6,086 bases of DNA from Chitinophagaceae bacterium. GTDB lineage: Bacteria; Bacteroidota; Bacteroidia; Chitinophagales; Chitinophagaceae. Below are positions 1 through 6,086 of this stretch, piece by piece. The stretch is taken from contig JAJAZO010000442.1 in the NCBI GenBank assembly GCA_026785745.1, positions 1-6,086 of the forward strand. The letters run 5' to 3'. The notes below the pieces were generated by a model. It had not been told where the DNA came from. It ran no database searches and saw only the letters and a list, made by a program, of their open reading frames with translations. Each line of letters begins with the position of its first letter. Position 1 is the stretch's first letter. A program made the position numbers and the translations under genes.

Positions 1-810
1 CAAACCGTACCCTTATCCGGTATCTGGTCGCCGGAAACTGATTTTGTAAAAATAGCCAGTCATGCTATGTGCATTGTTGGATATGATGATAAAATAGCCG
101 GTGGCTCCTTTGAAGTGATGAATAGCTGGAGTACCAAATGGGGTAATAAAGGATTTTTCTGGCTTAGCTATAAGCAGGTGATGAAATATGGCAATTATGC
201 TGTTGAGATGATGGATTATGAACCTGGTAAAGCAGCCATTTCGGGAGATATAGAATTTGTAAAACTGGTAAATGATTCCGATGTTTCGTTACCAGTAAGC
301 AGGACAAAAATAAATACCCGGAATATTGTTGTGCAGGGTAAAGAAAAGGCTGAGTATAGTTTATACAAGCTTACGGAGAATTTAAACAGCGGCGACCGTT
401 TTAAAATGAAATTCAGTACAAATTCCCCTTCGTTCATTTATGTTTTTGCGGAGGATGAAAAACCAAAAATTTCCCGGCTCTTCCCTCCTAACCCGGCCAT
501 AAGTGCCGCTATTAATTCGCCTGCTGCAACTTATTACTTTCCTTCTGACTCAACCCATGCAAAGCTGGACAATACAGCAGGCAAAGAAAACTTCTGTATC
601 TTATACAGTAAATCTGAAATTGATTTTGAAGGGTTGATGAACTATATTAAAGAAACCAACGTCAGTATTTTCAAAGGGGTAAAAGATAAACTGGGACCAA
701 GGCTGCTTGATATAAATAAAGTGAAATTCAGAGAAGACCGGATAAATTTTCAGGCCCCGGCAGATGACAAGTCTGTGTTATGTTTCTTTGTAGAAATGAA
801 ACATAACTAA
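1..810 (+). CDS. Papain-like (C1A) cysteine protease with C-terminal DUF4384-like domain, 5' partial
   Basis: This is the C-terminal 269 codons of a gene that enters from the left edge. Frame 1 is open from base 1, so the ATG at 67 is internal: it would cut off the catalytic His just before it. The stretch HAMCIVGYDD (His at visible codon 21, bases 61-63) followed by NSWSTKWG (Asn at codon 41) is the His/Asn half of a papain-family active site. The usual NSWG is NSWS here. The nucleophilic Cys and any signal peptide lie outside the window. After a linker, codons about 119-200 resemble DUF4384: GDRFKMKF at 131-138, an IYVFAEDE strand, LFPPN at 160-164 and a YYFPSD segment. In other bacteria DUF4384 often accompanies protease or caspase-like domains, and its role is not settled. 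A tail of about 60 residues follows with no recognised domain. The gene ends before a hairpin and two caspase-like genes on the same strand. Protease assignment is firm; the DUF4384 assignment is by motif recognition; substrate is unknown. Confidence 0.85.
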   Translation, partial: QTVPLSGIWSPETDFVKIASHAMCIVGYDDKIAGGSFEVMNSWSTKWGNKGFFWLSYKQVMKYGNYAVEMMDYEPGKAAISGDIEFVKLVNDSDVSLPVSRTKINTRNIVVQGKEKAEYSLYKLTENLNSGDRFKMKFSTNSPSFIYVFAEDEKPKISRLFPPNPAISAAINSPAATYYFPSDSTHAKLDNTAGKENFCILYSKSEIDFEGLMNYIKETNVSIFKGVKDKLGPRLLDINKVKFREDRINFQAPADDKSVLCFFVEMKHN

Positions 811-814
811 GGGG

Positions 815-893
815 ATCTCTAAAAACTAATCCCTCCAAGAGTTCTCCACTTAAAGAGTTTCTTTTGGGTAACTCCTGGAGGGTTTTTAGAGAT
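815..893 (+). terminator. Large imperfect hairpin with T5 tract, probable intrinsic terminator of the C1A protease gene
   Basis: The left arm (815-843) and right arm (870-893) are complementary. The outer part pairs ATCTCTAAAAA with TTTTTAGAGAT (11 bp). A 5-base bulge (CTAAT, 826-830) interrupts the left arm. The inner part pairs CCCTCCA with TGGAGGG, then has one A/C mismatch, then pairs GAGTT with AACTC. The loop is about 26 bases and can pair further near its base. The inner GC-rich stem is directly followed on the + strand by TTTTT (883-887), the classic form of a Rho-independent terminator, and it starts 5 bases after the upstream stop codon. The opposite strand also reads TTTTT after the stem, so it could work in both directions. 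The outer A/T arm makes the palindrome longer than a minimal terminator, so it could also be a copy of a dispersed palindromic repeat. Confidence 0.7.
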
Positions 894-917
894 GACCTTT
901 ACCTATAAAACAAGTGC

Positions 918-946
918 ATGAAGATTATCAGTGTGTTTGTCTTCAT
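918..946. promoter_or_regulatory. Short inverted repeat in the leader of the caspase gene pair, possible operator or leader hairpin
   Basis: ATGAAGA (918-924) and TCTTCAT (940-946) form a perfect 7-bp inverted repeat with a 15-base spacer, 20 bases before the first caspase-like gene. The spacer ends in TGTGTTTG (932-939), one base off the Bacteroidota -7 promoter element TAnnTTTG. I see no convincing TTTG -33 element at the right distance, so a promoter is not well supported. A promoter for the caspase pair is expected between the terminator and base 967, and this is the only structured candidate there. A 7-bp repeat can arise by chance. Confidence 0.25.
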
Positions 947-966
947 AAAGAATTAAATTACCTTTT

Positions 967-3240
967 ATGCTACCTGCTATTTTTTTTCGTAAAACTATTG
1001 TAAGCTCATTGATGGTCTTATGTTGTTGTGCTGCATCTGCACAGGTTAAAAATGCAAAATATTATACTGAACAGGGCGATGGGTTTTTCGAAAAAGCGAA
1101 ATATGACGATGCCATCTCCAATTATTCTAAAGCTATCAGCCTGGATGCCAAATATGCACTTGCTTATGGCAACAGAGGCTTTGCTTATGTGCTGAAAAAA
1201 CAGCCTAACCTGATCATACAGGCCATACAAGATTGTACAAAAGCTATCAGCCTGCAGCCTGTAGCTCCCGATTTTTATTTCTACCGTGGCGAAGCTTATC
1301 TTCAAAAGAAATTGATTGATTCCGCTATAATAGATTTTACAAAAGCTATCCAATTAGGCCCCGACACTTCTGATTATTATAATTCCAGGGGCAAAGCATA
1401 TAATCAAAAAAGCCTTTTTGATTTAGCTATTCCCGATTTTACAAAAGCCATAAAAATAAGGCTCGATTATTTTGAAAGCTATGTAAACAGGGCTTCAGCT
1501 TATTATCAAAAAAAACAGTATGATTCTGCCATTATAGATTACACAAAAATCATCAACCTGAATCCCAAAATAGCAGAAAATTATAACAGCCGGTTCAAGG
1601 CTTATTATAATAACAATCAACTGGACTCAGCACTTGCCGACATAACAAAAGCAATCAACATAGACCCTTACATTGCATTTTACTATAATAACAGGGGCCT
1701 GTGTTATAATAGCCTGGGGAAATATGAACTTGCTGTACAGGATTATATTAACAGTCTTATTAAAAGCTCTGTCAACAGCAAAGCTTATTTTAATATTATT
1801 TCCCCGTTGGTAAGAATGTTGCGGTTCAACGATGCCCTCTTTTTTTATAACCTGAATAAAGAAAATAAGGCCAACTCCTTTTTAGGTAAGCCAGAATATA
1901 AATTTTATAATTATTTCATTACCGCTTTTACACAAGTTTCGGATAGTGTATTAAATAATGCTTTAGAAACACTGGACATCTCTTCGAAAGAATATGGAGA
2001 TGATATAAAAGAAGAAACCAAAAGAGCTTACATTGATATCCTTTTTTTAAAAGGTTATATACTGGAAAAACTAAACCGGGAAGATGAGGCCAAAATTATT
2101 TATGAAAAAGCCCTGGCTATTGATTCCCGGCAACCAGACCTGAGAGAAGCCCTTCAACGTATTCAGCAAAAGAATGCAATTTCAAGAACTAGTGATAAAA
2201 CACCGCCTGAAATAGAATTAAAGAATCCTGCCCCATCCCGTGGTTTTGATATTGAAGCTGACAATATTAAAACGCAAATAACTATCAGAGCCAAAGACGA
2301 ATCGGGAATCGCTTCTGTAAAAATTGATACCACTTATATAGATAAAGTGGATGAAGATGGCTACATCTTTCTGGAGCGGTACTTAAAACCGGGAGCCAAT
2401 ACAATCCTTGTAACTGCTACTGATAAAGCAGGTAATACCGCCAGTAAACCATTAACGATAAATGCCAAAGCTACTGCCAGTAGTACACAGCTCACTTCGG
2501 ATCAGTCAGGTGCGTTGAGGAGCAATATTAGATACCATGCTATTTTTATCGCCGAAAATATTTACAATGATCCTATCCCAGACTTAGAACATCCTATTAA
2601 TGATGCAAGAACATTAAAAAATATTTTGCAGACACAATACACTTTTGATGTGGCTAATATTGATACTTTATACAACCGTAGCCGTGTTGAAATAATGCAG
2701 AAGATTGACCAGCTAAGCAGTTCCCTTGATTCAAACGACAATCTTTTAATTTTTTATGCCGGGCACGGTACTACTACATTAAACAGGGATAATACCCGGG
2801 ATGGCTACCTGATACCATCTGATGCAGTATCTGGCTCTAAATCAACTTATATTTCCCTCTTTGATATCAAAAGTGTAATAAAGAACAGTAACGCTAAACA
2901 TATTTTACTGATAGCCGATGCCTGTTTTAGTGGTGCTTTAACAAGAGAGCTGCCCAAAGATGCTTCGGCAGCCATTAAATTACAATATGAAACCACCAGC
3001 CGGGCGGCAATGACAAGCGGCAACCTGACAACAGTGCCGGATGTAAGTAAGTTTCTTTTTTACCTCAAACAAAAGCTAACCGAAAACAACGAAAAATACC
3101 TGTCAGCTAAAAAATTATTTGACAGTTTTTCAGAAATCGTTCTGAATAATACAGACCCACCCACTGCGCCTTTATTCAGAGGCATACAGGATGTGGGAGA
3201 TGAGGGCGGACAGTTTATCTTTATAAGAAAAAATAAATAA
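967..3240 (+). CDS. Exported TPR / Ig-like / caspase-like (C14) cysteine peptidase, first paralogue
   Basis: The protein has 757 residues. A Sec signal peptide (basic RK at 8-9, hydrophobic core to about 22) is predicted to be cleaved at ASA|Q (25|26). No lipobox fits. TPR units follow at residues 30-63, 64-100 (three residues longer), 101-134, 135-168, 169-202, 203-236 and 237-270, with recurring Y..RG.AY and A..D.TKAI positions. A helical tail (271 to about 405) includes EYG at 342-344 and an extra TPR-like hairpin. An Ig-like domain resembling the bacterial glucodextranase-B/Big type spans about 410-498 and ends in TATDKAGN. The caspase-like domain starts near 522. Its dyad is intact: His600 in FYAGHG and Cys653 in ADACFSG, 53 residues apart. 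The protein should act in the periplasm or at the surface, as a regulated or scaffolded protease. By relatedness to metacaspases, cleavage after Arg/Lys is plausible but not shown. The ATG at 967 is chosen because it gives a complete signal peptide; no Shine-Dalgarno is visible. The stop is 6 bases before the second paralogue, so the two are probably cotranscribed. No T9SS sorting domain is seen at the C-terminus. Confidence 0.93.
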   Translation: MLPAIFFRKTIVSSLMVLCCCAASAQVKNAKYYTEQGDGFFEKAKYDDAISNYSKAISLDAKYALAYGNRGFAYVLKKQPNLIIQAIQDCTKAISLQPVAPDFYFYRGEAYLQKKLIDSAIIDFTKAIQLGPDTSDYYNSRGKAYNQKSLFDLAIPDFTKAIKIRLDYFESYVNRASAYYQKKQYDSAIIDYTKIINLNPKIAENYNSRFKAYYNNNQLDSALADITKAINIDPYIAFYYNNRGLCYNSLGKYELAVQDYINSLIKSSVNSKAYFNIISPLVRMLRFNDALFFYNLNKENKANSFLGKPEYKFYNYFITAFTQVSDSVLNNALETLDISSKEYGDDIKEETKRAYIDILFLKGYILEKLNREDEAKIIYEKALAIDSRQPDLREALQRIQQKNAISRTSDKTPPEIELKNPAPSRGFDIEADNIKTQITIRAKDESGIASVKIDTTYIDKVDEDGYIFLERYLKPGANTILVTATDKAGNTASKPLTINAKATASSTQLTSDQSGALRSNIRYHAIFIAENIYNDPIPDLEHPINDARTLKNILQTQYTFDVANIDTLYNRSRVEIMQKIDQLSSSLDSNDNLLIFYAGHGTTTLNRDNTRDGYLIPSDAVSGSKSTYISLFDIKSVIKNSNAKHILLIADACFSGALTRELPKDASAAIKLQYETTSRAAMTSGNLTTVPDVSKFLFYLKQKLTENNEKYLSAKKLFDSFSEIVLNNTDPPTAPLFRGIQDVGDEGGQFIFIRKNK
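1054..1776 (+). repeat. TPR-coding array, seven units, in the first caspase-like gene
   Basis: Seven consecutive units of about 102 bases (34 codons) encode tetratricopeptide repeats; the second unit is 111 bases. Recurrent codons for FTKAI or CTKAI and for RG.AY mark the period. The DNA copies are well diverged from one another, so this is an old protein repeat rather than a fresh DNA tandem repeat. TPRs usually form a superhelical surface that binds peptides or partner proteins. Confidence 0.85.
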
Positions 3241-3246
3241 AATATT

Positions 3247-5805
3247 ATGCGACTTACGGTCATTTTTATCAAATCAGTTTTAGCTGTAATGCTTATCGTT
3301 TGTTTTTCTGCTGTATCAGCACAGGATGCAAAATATTATTATGATCAGGGCCAGAAGTTTTCTGAGGAAGATAATACAGATGCTGCGATTAAAAGTTATA
3401 CAACCGCCATCAGCAAAAATGCTAATTATACAGATGCCTTTGTGGCAAGGGGCACCATTTATGCTAACAATAACCAATATGGTTTAGCCATCCTGGATTT
3501 TACAAAAGCCATCAGCTTAGATGCCGGCAATGCTGACCTATACGTAAGCCGGGGTGATGCTTACCTGGGAGATGAACAACCCGATTCAGGGTTTAAGGAT
3601 TTTAAAAAAGCTATTAGTCTTGAGGCCGGCAATGCCGGAGCTTATGCCAGCCTCGGTGATTATTATTCCAGAAAAGATCAATATGATTTAGCAGTTCAGC
3701 ACTACACAAGAGCCATCAGTCTTAATGATGAGTATGTATATGGATACACCAGCCGGGGTTTTATACATGCAAAAAATAAAAATTATGATTTAGCCATTAA
3801 AGATTATACAAAAGCTATTGCTCTCGAACCTGAAAATGCTTCAACATACGTTAGCCGGGGCGATGTTTATGCAGATAAAACCCAATATGATTTAGCTATT
3901 AAAGATTATACAAAAGCTATCGGACTCGACGGGGATAATGCTGAGCGATATATAAGCCGGGGGTATGCTTATGGGAGGGATTTTGAATATGAATTAGCGA
4001 TTAAAGATTATACAAAAGCTATCGAACTGGATAACAACAATGCAGATGCTTATGTAAGAAGGGGTGATGTGTACATAGATGACAATCAGCATGATTTAGC
4101 TTTCCTGGATATTCAAAAAGGCATCAGCCTGGACCCCGCCAATGCAGGAGCATATACCAGCCGGGGAAATTATTACCTGGCAAAATATCTATTTGATTTA
4201 GCCCTCCAGGATTATACAAAAGCTATTAACATGGATCCAAGTGAAAATTCAAATTATAATAACCGGGGCAACGCTTACATTCAACTTGGAAAATATGAAC
4301 TTGCTATGCGAGATTATAAAACCAGTATAGAAAATGACCCGGCGTTTGGCAAAGCTTACATTAATATTATTTCGCCGTTGATACGTATGCAACGTTTTAC
4401 TGAAGCAAAATCCTATTATGACATTTATAAACAAAGAAAACTGACTTCATATATCGAATCAGATGAATATAAATTTTATTTACCTTTTGTTACTGCTGTT
4501 ATCCAGCTTTCGAAAGGAATGCATGCAGAAGCTATGGATAACCTGAGCAAGGCTATGGAGGAATACGGCACAGAGATAAAGGAAGAAACAAAAAGGGAAT
4601 TCGTTGATATGCTTTTTCTGAACGGATACATTGCAGAAAAATTATCCCTGTATGAAGATGCAAAAACGATCTATGAGCAATCATTAGCAATAGATTCCCA
4701 TCAACCAGACCTCAATGAAGCACTCCAACGTTTAGAGCAAAAACAAACTGCCACAAGAAGTATTGACAAGACGGGGCCGGAAATATCGTTGATCAGCCCC
4801 GCACCATCCCGTGGTTTTGATATAGTAGCAGATAATGCCAAAACACAAATAATTGGCAAGGCAAAAGATGATGCCGGCATAGCATCCATTAAAATAAATG
4901 GTATTGCGGTGGAAAAATTGGAAGAAGATGGCCTATTCATTACTAATCAGGTGCTAAAATCAGGAACCAACTCATTAGTAATTACTGCCACAGATAAACA
5001 AGGTAATGCAGCCAGCAAAACATTTACAATCAATGGTACTACTTTGGCAACAAGTAATAGTACCCAACCGTCTCCCAATCAGTCAATATCATCCACAGCA
5101 GCAAAATATTATGCCATACTGATTGCGGAAAAAGATTATGATGATCCGGGTATTCCTGATTTGCAAAACCCGGTAAAAGATGCTAAAGAATTAAAAATAA
5201 TTTTAGAAAGCAAGTATACTTTCAGTTCGGCCAATATTGACACTCTGTACAACCGCAGCAGGGAAGATATAATGCAGGCCATAGTACAGCGATGTAATAC
5301 ACTGACAGAAAACGATAACCTGGTAATTTTTTATGCTGGTCATGGTATTGGTGAAAAAGATAAATTTGGAGATGTGGATGGCTACTGGATACCGACTTCT
5401 GCCAGGAAGGATTTAAATGCCAGCTATATTTCTGCCGATGATATCAATAAGGCCATCAAACGAAGCAATGCAAAACACATTTTAATAATTGCCGATGCCT
5501 GCTTTAGTGGTGCTTTTACCCGTTCTCTTCCTGCAGATGCTTCTAAAGAAATAGCAAAGCAATATGCCGTATCGAGCCGTAAAGTAATGGCAAGCGGTAA
5601 CCTTGAGCCTGTGCCGGACAACAGCAAGTTTTTGTTCTACCTGAAAAAATCATTGACAGAGAATAAAGAAAAATACATCACTGCTAAAGATTTATTCGAT
5701 GGCTTTTATAAAGCTATCCTGAGCAATTCAGATAACCTGCCGCAATATGCAGCCATTAAAAATGTGGGAGACGAAGGCGGTGAATTTATTTTTATAAGGA
5801 AATAG
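3247..5805 (+). CDS. Exported TPR / Ig-like / caspase-like (C14) cysteine peptidase, second paralogue
   Basis: The protein has 852 residues and the same architecture as the gene 6 bases upstream. A signal peptide with a hydrophobic core at about 5-22 is predicted to be cleaved at VSA|Q (25|26). Ten regular 34-residue TPR units occupy 28-367, three more canonical units than in the first paralogue. A helical tail (368 to about 500) carries EYG at 439-441. An Ig-like domain spans about 507-596 and shares the motif PAPSRGFDI with the paralogue. The caspase-like domain starts near 620, with His699 in FYAGHG and Cys752 in ADACFSG, again 53 residues apart, so it should be catalytically competent. 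My hand alignment gives about 65% identity to the paralogue over the first 80 or so residues of the caspase domain. The loop after the His is more acidic (GEKDKFGDVDG) than in the paralogue. No lipobox and no sorting domain are visible. The ATG at 3247 gives a full signal peptide; the 6-base A/T-rich spacer lacks a Shine-Dalgarno. Export and protease class are confident; target and trigger are unknown. Confidence 0.93.
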   Translation: MRLTVIFIKSVLAVMLIVCFSAVSAQDAKYYYDQGQKFSEEDNTDAAIKSYTTAISKNANYTDAFVARGTIYANNNQYGLAILDFTKAISLDAGNADLYVSRGDAYLGDEQPDSGFKDFKKAISLEAGNAGAYASLGDYYSRKDQYDLAVQHYTRAISLNDEYVYGYTSRGFIHAKNKNYDLAIKDYTKAIALEPENASTYVSRGDVYADKTQYDLAIKDYTKAIGLDGDNAERYISRGYAYGRDFEYELAIKDYTKAIELDNNNADAYVRRGDVYIDDNQHDLAFLDIQKGISLDPANAGAYTSRGNYYLAKYLFDLALQDYTKAINMDPSENSNYNNRGNAYIQLGKYELAMRDYKTSIENDPAFGKAYINIISPLIRMQRFTEAKSYYDIYKQRKLTSYIESDEYKFYLPFVTAVIQLSKGMHAEAMDNLSKAMEEYGTEIKEETKREFVDMLFLNGYIAEKLSLYEDAKTIYEQSLAIDSHQPDLNEALQRLEQKQTATRSIDKTGPEISLISPAPSRGFDIVADNAKTQIIGKAKDDAGIASIKINGIAVEKLEEDGLFITNQVLKSGTNSLVITATDKQGNAASKTFTINGTTLATSNSTQPSPNQSISSTAAKYYAILIAEKDYDDPGIPDLQNPVKDAKELKIILESKYTFSSANIDTLYNRSREDIMQAIVQRCNTLTENDNLVIFYAGHGIGEKDKFGDVDGYWIPTSARKDLNASYISADDINKAIKRSNAKHILIIADACFSGAFTRSLPADASKEIAKQYAVSSRKVMASGNLEPVPDNSKFLFYLKKSLTENKEKYITAKDLFDGFYKAILSNSDNLPQYAAIKNVGDEGGEFIFIRK
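3328..4347 (+). repeat. TPR-coding array, ten 102-base units, in the second caspase-like gene
   Basis: Ten units of exactly 34 codons run without a break in register (residues 28-367). Units 5, 6 and 7 share the core YDLAIKDYTKAI or YELAIKDYTKAI. Their DNA carries an identical 23-base tract at 3796-3818, 3898-3920 and 4000-4022, exactly 102 bases apart. The 36-base block around each tract differs between neighbouring units at only two positions. The rest of each unit is diverged, which fits older internal duplication with constraint, or partial homogenisation of the core. Confidence 0.9.
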
Positions 5806-5808
5806 AAT

Positions 5809-6086
5809 CTACAGGCTCATCATTTCTTTAAACTTCACCGTTTGCCGGCGGCTAACTTCTATTTTTTCGCCACCTTTTAGTTCCAGCAGCAACCCACCGT
5901 TGAAGTAAGGTTCTATTTTATCTATCATCCGCAGGTTTACAATATGCTTGCGGTTGGCCCGGAAAAATGTTTTTTCATCTAATCTTTCTTCCAGTGCATT
6001 CAGCGATTTAAGTATAAGTGGTTTGTTAACCCCGAAGAACACTTTAGCATAATTGCCCACACTTTCAAACAAACGTATATCGCTCA
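5809..6086 (-). CDS. LytTR DNA-binding domain of a LytR/AlgR-type response regulator, 5' partial
   Basis: This minus-strand gene enters from the right edge and ends with TAG at 5811-5809. A TTG at 6072 could be read as a start, but the frame stays open to the edge. The extra codons (SDIR) continue the domain into SDIRLFESVGNYAKV, which matches the start of LytTR domains (typically D-I-x-x-I/F-E-x-x-GNY). The gene is therefore truncated by the window, not short. Other LytTR landmarks are FFRANRKHIVNL (equivalent to the usual F-R-x-HRS-x-IVN), a GGLLLELKGGEKIEVSRR strand pair and a final helix. The conserved Ser-Arg-Arg is present. In this family an N-terminal CheY-like receiver usually precedes LytTR, paired with a histidine kinase; here that part is not visible. 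It is convergent with the second caspase-like gene with a 3-base gap, so there is no reason to assume it regulates that gene. Confidence 0.88.
   Translation of the reverse strand, partial: SDIRLFESVGNYAKVFFGVNKPLILKSLNALEERLDEKTFFRANRKHIVNLRMIDKIEPYFNGGLLLELKGGEKIEVSRRQTVKFKEMMSL

Noticed and set aside
67..810. ATG at 67 as the start of the first gene
   Set aside because: The frame is open to base 1 and the catalytic His of the papain-like domain lies at 61-63, before this ATG. The gene is cut by the window edge.
1018..1353. Minus-strand open frame of 111 codons opposite the first TPR array
   Set aside because: It lies wholly inside a strongly supported gene, shows the mirrored periodicity of the TPR codons and has no recognisable domain. 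The other minus-strand frames at 216-437, 3060-3272, 4249-4434, 4701-4940 and 5424-5627 are rejected for the same reason of full or near-full overlap with real genes.
3247..3321. Lipoprotein signal (Cys19 in LIVC of the second paralogue; Cys19-21 in the first)
   Set aside because: The residue before the Cys is Val or Leu instead of Gly, Ala or Ser, and a good signal peptidase I site (SA|Q) follows in both proteins.
3736..4041. Regular 102-base repeats as a CRISPR-like or noncoding tandem array
   Set aside because: The period is exactly 34 codons, in frame, and the protein matches TPR. The unit core is shared but the intervening sequence is coding and variable, with no spacer character.
967..5805. 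The caspase pair as a cytoplasmic antiphage effector system
   Set aside because: Both proteins carry clear Sec signal peptides and there is no adjacent sensor, nucleotide cyclase, STAND NTPase or gasdermin-like gene in the window.
5796..5829. Weak stem (AAGGAAAT with ATTTCTTT) as a terminator at the convergent junction
   Set aside because: It is A/T-rich, has one G-T pair and an 18-base loop, and is not followed by a T tract on the + strand.
5809..6072. A free-standing small LytTR protein starting at TTG 6072
   Set aside because: The reading frame continues to the edge and the added codons extend the LytTR domain in the expected way, so the gene is truncated by the window.

Overview
The window most likely comes from a Bacteroidota genome, probably a Cytophagales or Chitinophagaceae-type environmental relative. 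The evidence is AT-rich DNA, starts with no clear Shine-Dalgarno sequence but A/T-rich leaders, signal peptides that end in SA|Q, a DUF4384-type domain and a LytTR regulator. This placement is inference from style and domain content; no marker gene is present.

Layout, left to right. (1) Positions 1-810 (+) hold the C-terminal part of a papain-like (C1A) cysteine protease, with its catalytic His and Asn visible, fused to a DUF4384-like domain. Its 5' end and the nucleophilic Cys lie outside the window. (2) Positions 811-966 are a 156-base gap. It holds a large hairpin with a T5 tract (probable terminator, 815-893) and a short leader with a small inverted repeat. (3) Positions 967-3240 and 3247-5805 (+) are two tandem paralogues separated by 6 bases. 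Both are predicted exported proteins with the same order of parts: Sec signal peptide, TPR array, conserved helical tail, Ig-like domain, then a C-terminal caspase-like (peptidase C14/metacaspase type) domain with an intact His/Cys dyad. The second carries three more canonical TPR units than the first. (4) Positions 5809-6086 (-) hold the LytTR DNA-binding domain of a response-regulator-type protein. It is convergent with the second caspase gene, 3 bases away, and its 5' end is cut by the window edge.

The two caspase-like genes almost certainly form one transcription unit. The upstream papain-like protease points the same way but is separated by the probable terminator. Three predicted cysteine-protease genes from two unrelated folds therefore sit side by side. 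The caspase pair is predicted to act outside the cytoplasm, with the TPR and Ig-like parts as binding or scaffold modules. What they cleave, and whether the neighbours work together, cannot be told from the sequence. The most noteworthy feature is the duplicated TPR-Ig-caspase pair with its variable repeat number. I see no mobile element, tRNA, rRNA or CRISPR array.
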